Program-made: the position numbers and the translations under genes
Notes under the pieces: generated by a model
The model's database searches: none
Told to the model about the DNA's origin: nothing
Seen by the model: only the letters and a program-made list of their open reading frames with translations
Assembly: GCA_021772095.1 (NCBI GenBank)
Contig: JADYXR010000020.1
Coordinates: 1-34,849, forward strand
DNA: 34,849 nt
Origin: Candidatus Obscuribacter sp.
GTDB taxonomy: Bacteria; Cyanobacteriota; Vampirovibrionia; Obscuribacterales; Obscuribacteraceae
Direction of reading: 5' to 3'
Part shown: positions 27,007 to 34,847 of the stretch, piece after piece
How positions within the stretch are numbered: the first letter of the stretch is position 1
How the letters are laid out: every line of letters begins with the position of its first letter

Positions 27007-27537
27007 CTATTGAGTAACGCTTAATTTGCAAGATACTTGCGAGGCTCCCGCCGACTTGGCGATGTTTACGAGTTTTTCTTTTTCCGCTTCTGATTTAACC
27101 GGTCCGTCGAGCACCAGAATTCCGTCTTCAAAGCTCAACTTCACGTTCTGTGCATCTGAGGACAAACCCTTCGCTTTCATGATCGCTTTGCGAACTGTGG
27201 CAAGCGATTTCTCATCAGAAGTTCGGTCAGGAAAGGCTGCTCGTGAAACTTTTTCATCGAACGCTTTTACCTTGTTGCAATACTTTGTTTTGTCGCCATC
27301 TGAGAGAGCGCCTTTGTTGTTCGACTTCGAAACTTCAACAGCCTTGGCGAGTTTGTCGCCTTCTGCTTTCAAGTTATTGGCTGTCTTCGCACTGAGTTTT
27401 CCGCTCTGGTGCGAGGTATCAACCTTCGTGGTTGCTTCACTCAATTTTTGCTCAACGCTGGCCTCGTCGGCGTCAACCGCGGGTACCGAACTGCTGAGCA
27501 TCAAAAGTGTGAGAGCGACTAAAATATTTGTTTTCAT
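27007..27537 (-). CDS. Secreted BON-domain protein
   Basis: This 176-aa protein has an N-terminal signal peptide (MKTNILVALTLLMLSSSVPAVDA, cleavage probably near residue 23). A helical, Lys/Asp/Ser-rich middle (about 25-105) follows. The C-terminal BON domain (about 110-176) has the typical LSFEDGILVLDGPVKSEAEKEKL pattern. BON domains bind phospholipid or the envelope, and OsmY-type proteins protect against envelope stress. The start is supported by AAGGGAAG a few bases before the ATG. It is followed closely by the glycine-zipper stress gene. Confidence 0.85.
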   Translation of the reverse strand: MKTNILVALTLLMLSSSVPAVDADEASVEQKLSEATTKVDTSHQSGKLSAKTANNLKAEGDKLAKAVEVSKSNNKGALSDGDKTKYCNKVKAFDEKVSRAAFPDRTSDEKSLATVRKAIMKAKGLSSDAQNVKLSFEDGILVLDGPVKSEAEKEKLVNIAKSAGASQVSCKLSVTQ

Positions 27538-27768
27538 CTCACTTCCCTTCTTTTACAGGTGAGCGCTTGTTCAACAATCAGGTGACTAGCCACTCTGATG
27601 TCCGCAGCGATCCATTTCGGGTTGCAATTCGATAATTGTGGAAGCGTTAGCTTCGTCAAACTGTCTACTCTATTGCGGCCATCTTTTACTCGTGTAGCAT
27701 CGCTCTAAGGTCGTGATGCCTTGGATTTTTTAATGTCGTTAATGCGCCACGGCGCCGGGTATTGAAGC

Positions 27769-28284
27769 TTAGAGTTTCTCTGATTGCTGCTTGACAAAGC
27801 TCAGGCGTTTGTCGATTCCTTTAGCTGTTTCGTATCTCATGATTCGATCCTTAAAAGGAATATTTAGCGAGCTGTCAACACTCGTTTTGAGTGAGACGTG
27901 AGTGTAGCCGGGTTTGCTCTCAGTGAGTACCCAGCTGCCTTGAAACGTGGTCAGTTTTTCAGCGTCGACTAACTTGAAATCGACGCGATTGTCGTCAATA
28001 TGTTCTTCGTAGACAATGTTGTCTCGAGCTACGGGCAGCGGGCTATCTAGCCGCTCTTTAATCGTGACTGAACTGCCGTCATTCTTGGTTGAAACAACTT
28101 TGCGTTTTTCGGGATCTGCCGTTCTGTGCTTGATTATTGCATTCACAACCTGCTGACGCGTAGCCTTAATTGTCATCGATTTTTCTACGGTTTCAACTGC
28201 CGCCGCCGGCGATACCGCGATCAATGCCGCTCCAAGCAGCAGAGAGGCGCTTAGAGTAGTAATTTTAAATTGGTTTGTATGCAC
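27769..28284 (-). CDS. Secreted SRPBCC (START-like) domain protein
   Basis: This 171-aa protein starts with GTG (no ATG nearby) and has a signal peptide (LSASLLLGAALIAVSPAAA, residues about 11-29). The mature part looks like a single SRPBCC/polyketide-cyclase-type ligand-binding fold: an initial strand VEKSMTIKATRQQVVNAII, a central set of strands, GSWVLTESKPGYTHVSLKTSV, and a C-terminal helix. Ligand unknown; lipid or hydrophobic small molecules are usual for the fold. It stands 231 bp upstream of the BON gene on the same strand, so it is probably a separate transcript. Confidence 0.75.
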   Translation of the reverse strand: MHTNQFKITTLSASLLLGAALIAVSPAAAVETVEKSMTIKATRQQVVNAIIKHRTADPEKRKVVSTKNDGSSVTIKERLDSPLPVARDNIVYEEHIDDNRVDFKLVDAEKLTTFQGSWVLTESKPGYTHVSLKTSVDSSLNIPFKDRIMRYETAKGIDKRLSFVKQQSEKL

Positions 28285-28591
28285 TTCAATTCAGGACCAT
28301 GCCAGTAATTAGTAATCGCATAGCGCGGATCCCCACTCCCGGCGCCTATTTCCTTTATAGCGCAACGTTTTTTAAATATGACAACCTCCAATTGCAAAAA
28401 AAATTCTGCGAATTCAAGATTTCAAGGGCTTCCTGCTAGTACTATTACAACACCGGTCGTCTCGGCCATGCTACAGCCTCTATGTGGTTGAACGAATCGA
28501 GAAAGATTACCCGCGCAGGCTGCGGGGGATCTCAATTTCGCGCCGGCGGCAACCAGACCATTATTTCGACAGTACGATGAGGAGTTATCTG

Positions 28592-29119
28592 ATGGCAACA
28601 TCGAATTTTCTAAGCGACGTCAAAGCTCTTCGTGAGCGGGCTCGCAAAAATGTGCAAGACGGGCCTGTTATTGAAAACTACAAAGGTAACAGAGAGAAAA
28701 TCATTTCAATTCTGAATGAAGCGCTCGCTACGGAGTTGCTCTGTGTGCTGCGATACAGACAGCATCACTTCACCGCGAAGGGCATGAACTCTGAAGAAGT
28801 TGCAGCTGAATTCATGATTCACTCGCAAGAAGAACAAGGACACGCTGACCGAATTGCAGCGCGAATTTCGCAATTGGATGGCAATCCGGATATGAATCCG
28901 GCCAATATTACCGGTCGCAGTCACGCTCAATACGTTGAGTGCGACAAGCTTGAAGACATGATTCGCGAGAATCTGGTTGCAGAAAGAATTGCGATCGAAT
29001 CCTATCTCGAGATGATTCACTTTATCGGCGATTCGGATCCAACCACTCGCAGAATGCTTGAAGAAATTCTTGCTGTTGAAGAAGAGCACGCTGACGACCT
29101 CGCCAACTTGCTCAAGTAG
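28592..29119 (+). CDS. Bacterioferritin-like diiron protein
   Basis: This 175-aa four-helix bundle of the ferritin-like superfamily stores iron and/or detoxifies peroxide. The metal ligand pattern is visible: ALATELLCVLRYRQHHF in helix A, HSQEEQGHADRI (E-x-x-H) in helix B, LVAERIAIESYLEMI in helix C, and EILAVEEEHADDL in helix D. The ATG at 28592 is chosen because GAGGAG (28579-28584) lies 7 nt upstream. A GTG reading from 28484 would add a non-conserved basic extension. It is followed by two terminators in tandem. Confidence 0.92.
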   Translation: MATSNFLSDVKALRERARKNVQDGPVIENYKGNREKIISILNEALATELLCVLRYRQHHFTAKGMNSEEVAAEFMIHSQEEQGHADRIAARISQLDGNPDMNPANITGRSHAQYVECDKLEDMIRENLVAERIAIESYLEMIHFIGDSDPTTRRMLEEILAVEEEHADDLANLLK

Positions 29120-29147
29120 AAATCAGCAATTCATCCAATCAAAATTT

Positions 29148-29181
29148 TCACGCCGACGAAACATGCGGCGTGATTTTTTTT
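29148..29181 (+). terminator. Intrinsic terminator of the bacterioferritin-like gene
   Basis: A perfect 8-bp stem, TCACGCCG (29148-29155) with CGGCGTGA (29166-29173), is followed immediately by eight T (29174-29181), 29 bp after the stop codon. Confidence 0.95.
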
Positions 29182-29193
29182 GCCATACGAAAG

Positions 29194-29225
29194 AAAAGAC
29201 AAGCGAGTTTCGTCGCTTGTCTTTT
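29194..29225. terminator. Second, bidirectional intrinsic terminator
   Basis: A 13-bp stem (29194-29206 with 29213-29225) has a 6-nt loop: AAAAGACAAGCGA pairs with TCGCTTGTCTTTT. A-rich and T-rich ends allow it to work on both strands, including the convergent GlsB/YeaQ gene (stop at 29326). It backs up the terminator at 29148. Confidence 0.88.
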
Positions 29226-29325
29226 TCTTAGGCTCTCGCCATATCGTCAATTGCGGTAGTTCAAACAGCTTAGTCAGGGAAAGATCGCGTGAGCGTTAGC
29301 ATCTCTCGCGCGCCTTTTGAGGTAG

Positions 29326-29592
29326 TTAAGGTTTTCGACCATGCGCGATGCTAGCGAGCAGTGACAATCCGAAGATCAGGATTGAAGAGCCGACGATAGC
29401 AGGAAGAATGGCGACGCCTGCGAGTGCAGGACCCATTGCGCCCATAAGTGATGAACCGATCCAGGCTCCGATGATACCGAAGACTACAGAGGTCAGAATG
29501 CCACCAGGGATTCTGCCCGGCACTATGTATTCAGCGATACCAGCGCAAACTGCGGCTACCAGACAGAAAAGTAAAAATCCGAGAATGCTCAT
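29326..29592 (-). CDS. GlsB/YeaQ/YmgE family membrane protein
   Basis: The start at 29592 is preceded by GGAGG, five nucleotides from the ATG; this gives 88 aa. The product is nearly all hydrophobic with about three helices (residues 2-20, 30-50, 58-82). It shows the conserved SILGFLLFCLVAAVCAGIAEYIVPGRIPGG and the GIIGAWIGSSL glycine pattern, in the family once called transglycosylase-associated. Members are induced by stress; the function is not established. Confidence 0.85.
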   Translation of the reverse strand: MSILGFLLFCLVAAVCAGIAEYIVPGRIPGGILTSVVFGIIGAWIGSSLMGAMGPALAGVAILPAIVGSSILIFGLSLLASIAHGRKP

Positions 29593-29763
29593 AATTTCCT
29601 CCGCATAATGCATTTTGGTTACCCCAATTCTTTAGCACGCATGTCGAATTGCAATGCGGATATCCACGTTTGGCAGTGTTTTCGCCAAAACAAGCTATAT
29701 AAAAGGAAGAAACACAGGGCTGCTGAGACTAATCGAGCAGCGACCGAGGAGTAGCAAAACATT

Positions 29764-30126
29764 ATGATGAATAGCCAAGTCCAAGAGATAAGTACTAGAA
29801 GAACTGATACCACCAGTGCGGTCAGACTGTTAACGACAACATCACTTTTGGTTGGCGCGGTCTTCGTTCTTTGCGGGTGTACTCAGCAAGGCGACGGTAG
29901 TGTGTTCAAGGTTCAGTCTGGTGAAAAAACACTGCTGGATATCAAAAAGAATCCGGACGAGAAAGTCTCTATAGAAGTTGATGTTCCAAAAGTAAACTTC
30001 AAAATGAAACGCGATCAAGACGTCACTGTCGAGCGCACGACCACGACAGAAACGACAGTCGTTCCACCAGCCACTACCGTAGAACCTGTAGTACCTGCAC
30101 CACAGCCGGTGCCAGGCGTCAGGTAG
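29764..30126 (+). CDS. Putative small lipoprotein
   Basis: This 120-aa protein starts at one of two adjacent ATG codons (29764 or 29767). A hydrophobic stretch (LLTTTSLLVGAVFVLCG) ends in LCGC at residues 36-39, which fits a lipobox with the lipidated Cys at position 39. The mature part is hydrophilic and ends in a Thr/Pro/Val-rich tail (TTTETTVVPPATT region). I recognise no domain. A hairpin (GCTGCT/AGCAGC, 29719-29741) lies just upstream of the likely ribosome binding site AGGAG. Secretion is supported by the sequence; function is unknown. Confidence 0.65.
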   Translation: MMNSQVQEISTRRTDTTSAVRLLTTTSLLVGAVFVLCGCTQQGDGSVFKVQSGEKTLLDIKKNPDEKVSIEVDVPKVNFKMKRDQDVTVERTTTTETTVVPPATTVEPVVPAPQPVPGVR

Positions 30127-30134
30127 AAGTTGGT

Positions 30135-30617
30135 CTAGTCTGAAACTTGAAAGATGCCGACGCCCTTGCGTCCGTTCGGAAGAACGAATACTCCGAGCAG
30201 TCTCCGGTCGGTGACCCAGTTGTCGGCGTCGATCAGTTCGAGCCAGCCGGCCGAGAGCAGTTCGACGTCGCGATCGTGGGCGAATTTGTTCAATACTTTG
30301 TGTGCCGACGGCCCTAGTGATAGGGCTGCGCGGAATTTCGCGTTGGGAGTGTCGCAGACGGATTCGTTTAAAACCGTCGCTAATTCATGGACAAAATTGT
30401 TTCGGGTGCTTTTGAATGACTGCAGAACCATGGAGCCGATCACGTGAATGCCCGCTTCGCCTTTGGTTAAGCTGCGGCTGCCGATTGCACTGCGAAGCTG
30501 AGCGATGCCTTCGACGAAGCGCGGATTTGATAAATTCGCCTCAGTTAACCGAGGTTTGCTAGTTACTGAGCTTGTTTCAATCATGTCGTTTGCGCCGCCT
30601 CGCACAAGTTTTTCCAT
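30135..30617 (-). CDS. Unrecognised 160-aa soluble protein
   Basis: I do not recognise this protein. The ATG at 30617 has GGAAGGG 5-7 nt upstream, which supports the start. No signal peptide or membrane segment is seen. The sequence looks like a compact alpha/beta fold; notable stretches are FRAALSLGPSAHKVLNKFAHDRDVELL and RRLLGVFVLPNGRKGVGIF. It is convergent with the putative lipoprotein gene, whose stop lies 8 bp away. Confidence 0.65.
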   Translation of the reverse strand: MEKLVRGGANDMIETSSVTSKPRLTEANLSNPRFVEGIAQLRSAIGSRSLTKGEAGIHVIGSMVLQSFKSTRNNFVHELATVLNESVCDTPNAKFRAALSLGPSAHKVLNKFAHDRDVELLSAGWLELIDADNWVTDRRLLGVFVLPNGRKGVGIFQVSD

Positions 30618-30913
30618 GATCCCTTCCGCAATTTTTTCGATGGTTTTCTTTCTGCAAGTGAAACCTTCGAATTAATTTGTTACCAGATGGTATGAAATCC
30701 TTCACCGCTCAACAATGGTGAAAATACTCCAGATAGTTGTTTTTCCAGCGCAGCGAGCGTTTTGGGCTTCAGAATAAAACTGTAACTCTTTTCTGTGACT
30801 TGATTGTGACTTGCGTTTTACGTGCAAGTCAAGCTCTGAGATGATAAGCTTATTCCTCGTTTCGGACCTTTTTTAGTTTTGCGCTCCCCGGAGAGCGCGG
30901 GAAAAACAATCAC
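30618..30913. promoter_or_regulatory. Divergent upstream region with spaced TGTGACTTG repeats
   Basis: The 296 bp hold no gene. Two direct repeats TGTGACTTG lie at 30794-30802 and 30805-30813, exactly 11 bp apart (one helix turn), and the second overlaps an inverted repeat TGACTTGC (30807-30814)/GCAAGTCA (30824-30831). Direct repeats of this spacing are typical of OmpR/PhoB-family response-regulator sites, and the inverted repeat would suit a dimer. A GCGCTC/GAGCGC hairpin lies at about 30880-30897. It probably controls the secreted protein gene at 30914. Confidence 0.45.
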
Positions 30914-32077
30914 ATGGCGAAATCCTCCACTGCCGGCACTGTCCAACTTAAATCGTTTCTTTTAGCTGGCGCTGTAGTCGCCTGCGGTTTGAGCCCGGCT
31001 GGCGCGGCTGATGACGCAACGGCAGCAGTTGCAGTCCCCGGTGAAAACGGGATGGCAGTTGGTACAAAAGCCGATTCGCGAGACATCGTTCTGTATATTG
31101 AAATTGCCCAGGAGCTGTTCGACCTGCTGTCGCCCAATTACATGGATGCGCAGCTGGCCACAATGGCGGCCGAATCAATCGAAGACAGCCCCCTTGCGGT
31201 TTCGGCTACTCGCAAAATTTCAAGCAATGCAAAAATCTCAACGCTCACATCTGACAGCGAAGACCTGACCGCCGCCACCACGAAAGTTTTGGCTGCCTCT
31301 GATCGAGATTCACTGCTCTACGAAAACTACCAGGTCGAAGACCCTTATTCGCATGGAATCATCACCAGCAGTCTGTTCGGAGGCTGGGGCGGCGTGATGG
31401 ATGACTCTTATGTGATTTCCACGACCGGCAGTAAAATGATCGATTCGCTTTCTATCTGCGCAGCTCCGGCACTCAACAGCGCCTTTGTCTCACTACCGGA
31501 CACCGGCTGCAGTGTAAAACCAATCGACGCTTCAGACCACATCAAACTTACCGAAGGCGCTGCCGTCATCGTTGCCGACCGCGATATGGAAGTCGACGTC
31601 AATGTCGGCAAATTGAAAGTTGCCGAAGGCTCCGTGATTTTGGTTTCGGTCACTCCAACCAGCACAGCCGTCTACAACTTCCATGATCCTGGCAAACATT
31701 CGGTTGCGCTTCAGATCGGCAGCCGCTCATTAGCGATTTCTCCAGGGCGGCATTTGCATGCCACGGCAGAAAAAACATCTGACTTTGCTTCGATCAATTT
31801 ACTCGACCGCATCTCGCACAGACGTCTTGTCACCAATGCCACCACCGATGGTGTTACGGTGTTTAGCTCTGAATTCTCGACGTTGTCTGCACTCGAAGCA
31901 TTAGAGCCACTCAAGAAGGTTTTGACCTTGAAGCACACCGAAGCTCGCAAGCTTGCCAATCAAATGATTAAAACCTCGGCTGTTTTAATGCAGCTCGGTG
32001 GCAACTCGGAAGAATTCAAATATCATTTCAAACCAAAAATGACTGCGCTGGTCAATGGTCGTTCGGTTTCGAACTGA
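30914..32077 (+). CDS. Secreted protein with FecR-like stretch
   Basis: This 387-aa protein has an N-terminal signal peptide (LKSFLLAGAVVACGLSPAGAA, cleavage near residue 32). I recognise no full-length family. The middle (about 215-290) has a FecR-like pattern of short beta-strands ending with LKVAEGSVILVSVTP and RSLAISPGRHLHATA, in which a value is 'added' as an outer-surface beta structure. The C-terminal part contains LEPLKKVLTLKHTEARKLANQMIK. The mature protein is rich in Ala, Ser and Thr. Upstream elements at 30794-30831 probably control it. The downstream three-gene protease cassette starts 187 bp away on the same strand and could be a separate unit. Confidence 0.6.
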   Translation: MAKSSTAGTVQLKSFLLAGAVVACGLSPAGAADDATAAVAVPGENGMAVGTKADSRDIVLYIEIAQELFDLLSPNYMDAQLATMAAESIEDSPLAVSATRKISSNAKISTLTSDSEDLTAATTKVLAASDRDSLLYENYQVEDPYSHGIITSSLFGGWGGVMDDSYVISTTGSKMIDSLSICAAPALNSAFVSLPDTGCSVKPIDASDHIKLTEGAAVIVADRDMEVDVNVGKLKVAEGSVILVSVTPTSTAVYNFHDPGKHSVALQIGSRSLAISPGRHLHATAEKTSDFASINLLDRISHRRLVTNATTDGVTVFSSEFSTLSALEALEPLKKVLTLKHTEARKLANQMIKTSAVLMQLGGNSEEFKYHFKPKMTALVNGRSVSN

Positions 32078-32106
32078 TTTAATCAAGTTTCACGGATATG
32101 TCACAA

Positions 32107-32160
32107 GCGAGTGAGACGATGAAGTCTGCTTAGCGATATAGTCTCGCACCCACTCTCGCT
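32107..32160. repeat. Imperfect long inverted repeat
   Basis: The region GCGAGTGAGAC (32107-32117) is complementary in two parts, with a bulge, to GTCTC and ACTCTCGC within 32141-32160. A long RNA hairpin is possible between the secreted protein gene and the downstream cassette. No T tract follows. Function unknown. Confidence 0.4.
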
Positions 32161-32263
32161 CACCCCCAACCCCAACCCGCCATCAGGTCGTCGGCGTCTG
32201 CCGGCACACTGGTTGCTCCCGATAGAAATTCGGGAATATTATTGTGAAATCGAGGAATTCTGA

Positions 32264-32764
32264 ATGGACTGCCTGCCTCCGGATAAAATTCCGCAGACCG
32301 CCGAGGTCTGCTCTAACGAATCGTTGTCTTCCGGATTGAATTCGGTTGATATTTATCTTGCGCAGATGCCGACGAAGAAGGGCAATGCGTCTAACGATTC
32401 TGTTGCCGATCAGTCTGCCACTGCAGCAAATCAAAAAGTACAAAACGATTCCAATGTTGGCTTCGACCAGCTGCCGGAGAGCAAACAGAAAGCAATCGAA
32501 GACGAATTCAACAAGAAGCATCGCGGCGTAGTCCCGATTGGCGACGCCAGCATGGACAAAAGCGGAACCATTAATCTGCGCATGCGGCGCACGATGGGCG
32601 GAATGAACGCCGATGGAATGTTCGAGTACAAGAAAGGCAGCCAGTACTACGACGAAGTTTTAAATCACATCGGCGGTTTGAAACCCGGTGATATCAAACT
32701 TGTTGCGCCATTTCCAGAGAAGCCGAATAAGAACGTTACTCCTGTTAAAAAGGGAGGCGGCTGA
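32264..32764 (+). CDS. Small protein A of the metalloprotease cassette (166 aa)
   Basis: This 166-aa protein has no signal peptide. Residues 1 to about 80 are Ser/Asn/Gln-rich, probably disordered. The C-terminal part (about 85-155) contains a block INLRMRRTMGG, then YYDEVLNHIGGLKPGDIKLVAPFPE. The same block recurs in the 77-aa protein encoded just after the metalloprotease (ILRMRAVGPRG, NYAEVLQHIGPIKPGENKPVRPFPD), so the two share a small domain of about 55 residues. A good GAGGA ribosome binding site precedes the ATG. The metalloprotease gene starts 3 bp after this stop, so they are translationally coupled. The domain could be an inhibitor, chaperone or adaptor of the protease. I know of no named family. 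Confidence 0.75.
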   Translation: MDCLPPDKIPQTAEVCSNESLSSGLNSVDIYLAQMPTKKGNASNDSVADQSATAANQKVQNDSNVGFDQLPESKQKAIEDEFNKKHRGVVPIGDASMDKSGTINLRMRRTMGGMNADGMFEYKKGSQYYDEVLNHIGGLKPGDIKLVAPFPEKPNKNVTPVKKGGG

Positions 32765-32766
32765 AC

Positions 32767-34278
32767 ATGGGTCATTTAGAAGGAGGAGAGGACGATCGAA
32801 GTCCCGCAACGGCTCCGGGCTTGCGTGCGACCGATGTGGTCACTAATGCTGATCGAATTCCTCCCGATCAATTAAAGAGCGCCAACGCCACTGATACAAC
32901 CACTCTTGTAAATAAGGGCGATATTCCCGACGTCCATGTCGATATGCTGGCATCAGGTGACGCTGCTCAAAAGCAAGCCGGCGCAACAACCGAGTCTCAT
33001 GCACACGAGCACTATCCGGACATTCTGCCATCCGTTGATCTGCAATTGATCCGCCAACACAGAAAATCCGGAGGCGATACAACCAATTTCACTTACCAAC
33101 CAAAAACTGCCAAAGGTCAGCCAGATGGCTTAAGTGAAGCCGATCGTGAGAACTCGATCTTCTATAAAATTCAAAGTGGCGAAGTCGATGGCACTTCGAT
33201 TTTCCAAAATGCATCCGAGTTATTTAAAACTTCAGGCACTGGTGATGCTCGTCCAACGGACGCATTGCCGCGCCAACAAGTACCGCGTGACGGCAAGCCT
33301 CCGGACCGCGCACCAGGACAGCCGGAGACGGACGGAGCAACGGTGCCGGGCGAAGCGCCGAAACCTGGAGATGTAGTTCCCAAGCCTGGCGAACCGCTGC
33401 CACCACCTTATCGCTCAGAACGATTGCAGTTGAATCCGGATGGGTCTGCCAGTGTGCCTGTCAAAAGGGGCGATACCGTATGGGGTATCGCAAGGGAGAC
33501 TCTGCGACATGGTCGAGAACCTGGCTACAACCCAACTAATCGGGAAATATTCGACGCGGTAAAACGCCTCGCTAAAGAAAATCCACAAATAAAAAATCCC
33601 GATCGCATTCAACCAAATCGCGACACGATCAAAATTCCAAAAGACATGATCAGGGAAATTCAGCCTCAAGTCGCGCCGATGGACGGACCCAAGGTACAAG
33701 TGGAAAACCGTGGTGCCACGCCGGAATTTCATGCAAAGATGCAGAAGGAAGTAGATCAACTTCCAGCCGGCGTTCGTCGATTGCTCGACGCTAACCAAAC
33801 AAAAATTGTGGTCGGCGATAAAGTTTCCGGCGTCTATCCGGAATTGGCCGGTGTTCAGCCAAGAGGCTGGCCGCCTGGTTCTACGTGGGATAATGCCGAC
33901 GGTTTATATTCACCGGATGACAAAACTGCTGTTGTCACTGAGCGTCGTGTTGACGATGGCAAAGACGTGAAAAATGAACGCTCCGAAGGCGTGATGAAGC
34001 ATGAGATAGGTCACGCAGTCGATCACGCGATGGGCAACTTCTCGCAAAATCCTGAGTTCCAAAAAGAATACGACAAGGATGTCGCCGCCCTCTCACCAGC
34101 AGATCGCCGAGCCGTCCAATACTTGCTGCAACCAGGAAATGCTGGAAAGAGCGAGACCTTCGCCGAAGTCTTTGGTGCATTGAACGGCTCGTCAGCAAAT
34201 CCTTCGCAGACACGAGATATCCTCAGACAATTCCCGAATGTTGCCGCGCTGATGCAGCGTAAATTCGCAGCTATGTAG
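32767..34278 (+). CDS. LysM plus HExxH metalloprotease (anthrax-lethal-factor-like)
   Basis: This 503-aa protein has a disordered N-terminus (about 1-225; the Pro-rich linker at about 170-220 contains PGEAPKPGDVVPKPGEPLPPP). A LysM-type cell-wall-binding module follows at about 229-292 (VPVKRGDTVWGIA to NRDTIKIPKDM). The C-terminal metalloprotease-like domain (about 310-503) has H412-E413-I-G-H416, and S-E463-T-F-A-E467 offers the third zinc ligand some 51-55 residues later. The HEIGHA plus ETFAE arrangement recalls the anthrax-lethal-factor/Pro-Pro-endopeptidase fold (gluzincin M34-like). No signal peptide is visible, so secretion would need another route. GGGAGG about 8 nt upstream overlaps the end of the previous gene, showing coupling. 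It may be an effector, toxin or wall-associated protease. Confidence 0.8.
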   Translation: MGHLEGGEDDRSPATAPGLRATDVVTNADRIPPDQLKSANATDTTTLVNKGDIPDVHVDMLASGDAAQKQAGATTESHAHEHYPDILPSVDLQLIRQHRKSGGDTTNFTYQPKTAKGQPDGLSEADRENSIFYKIQSGEVDGTSIFQNASELFKTSGTGDARPTDALPRQQVPRDGKPPDRAPGQPETDGATVPGEAPKPGDVVPKPGEPLPPPYRSERLQLNPDGSASVPVKRGDTVWGIARETLRHGREPGYNPTNREIFDAVKRLAKENPQIKNPDRIQPNRDTIKIPKDMIREIQPQVAPMDGPKVQVENRGATPEFHAKMQKEVDQLPAGVRRLLDANQTKIVVGDKVSGVYPELAGVQPRGWPPGSTWDNADGLYSPDDKTAVVTERRVDDGKDVKNERSEGVMKHEIGHAVDHAMGNFSQNPEFQKEYDKDVAALSPADRRAVQYLLQPGNAGKSETFAEVFGALNGSSANPSQTRDILRQFPNVAALMQRKFAAM

Positions 34279-34287
34279 GACAAGATA

Positions 34288-34521
34288 ATGCAAGAAGACG
34301 ACGCCACCACAGACAGTGCAGAAGAAGAATACATCGGTGAGTGCATCATCGAAGAAGATGGCACACTCATCCTGCGCATGCGCGCCGTCGGCCCGCGCGG
34401 AATGATCGGCAGTGGGACGATGACTTATAGAACCGATCATCCAAATTATGCCGAAGTTTTGCAACACATCGGCCCAATCAAGCCAGGCGAAAATAAACCT
34501 GTCCGGCCGTTTCCCGACTAG
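34288..34521 (+). CDS. Small protein B of the metalloprotease cassette (77 aa)
   Basis: This 77-aa acidic protein starts 10 bp after the metalloprotease stop. From about residue 25 it is homologous to the C-terminal block of the 166-aa protein: G-T/I-x-L-R-M-R, a Gly-rich turn, Y-x-E/D-V-L-x-H-I-G, then K-P-G and P-F-P-D/E. The first 20 residues (QEDDATTDSAEEEY) are unrelated and very acidic. It looks like a stand-alone version of the shared domain, as an immunity or inhibitor protein might be, but no biochemical evidence exists. It ends 22 bp before the truncated clpS stop, on the opposite strand. Confidence 0.7.
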   Translation: MQEDDATTDSAEEEYIGECIIEEDGTLILRMRAVGPRGMIGSGTMTYRTDHPNYAEVLQHIGPIKPGENKPVRPFPD

Positions 34522-34542
34522 CTTCATTAGGCTCATCGGCGA

Positions 34543-34704
34543 TCACCTGATTTTTGTTGCTTCTTCTTCAACTTTGTTGAACACGGACATTAATAGAAAA
34601 ACGACGAATTCCATCGTAGTCTTCTCATCGTTGTGGATCAGGACTTTATGAAGTTCTAGTTGGGTGGAAAGGTCATCGGACGGGGGCTTTTTCTTAGAAG
34701 GCAT
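34543..34704 (-). pseudogene. clpS: Truncated clpS (ATP-dependent Clp adaptor), 53 codons
   Basis: Reading the minus strand from the ATG at 34704 gives a 53-aa product with clear ClpS similarity: ELHKVLIHNDEKTTMEFVV, then VFNKVEEEATKI, aligned to the E. coli segment around N34-D35 that helps bind N-degron substrates. Translation stops at TGA (34543-34545) right after ATKIR, where ClpS should continue through the His66 helix and the C-terminal strands (about 40-45 residues missing). The following minus-strand sequence shows no ClpS similarity in frame and runs into the small protein B gene. So the 3' half was lost in a rearrangement, probably when the protease cassette arrived. The promoter (34735-34763) is intact. 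It could in theory make a short peptide, but not a normal ClpS. Confidence 0.8.
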
Positions 34705-34734
34705 GGTACTACTTGCGATACAGCGGGTGAGACG

Positions 34735-34763
34735 ACTATATATTGTGAATTTGGATCTGTCAA
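34735..34763 (-). promoter_or_regulatory. Near-consensus sigma-70-type promoter of truncated clpS
   Basis: On the minus strand, TTGACA (34758-34763) and TATAGT (34735-34740) are separated by exactly 17 bp. A start point near 34728 would give a leader of about 24 nt before the clpS ATG at 34704. Just upstream, AAAGGTA (34776-34782) and TACCTTT (34795-34801) form an inverted repeat that could be an operator. Confidence 0.8.
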
Positions 34764-34831
34764 TAATTTTGTGTCAAAGGTAGTCCATTGTAATTACCTT
34801 TAGAGATTGGAATGATACCGCCACAGAGGCG

Positions 34832-34847
34832 TACAGCGCTAGCTGTA
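34832..34847. repeat. Short inverted repeat at window end
   Basis: TACAGC (34832-34837) and GCTGTA (34842-34847) form a 6-bp hairpin with a 4-nt loop. The window ends two bases later, so its context cannot be judged. Confidence 0.35.
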
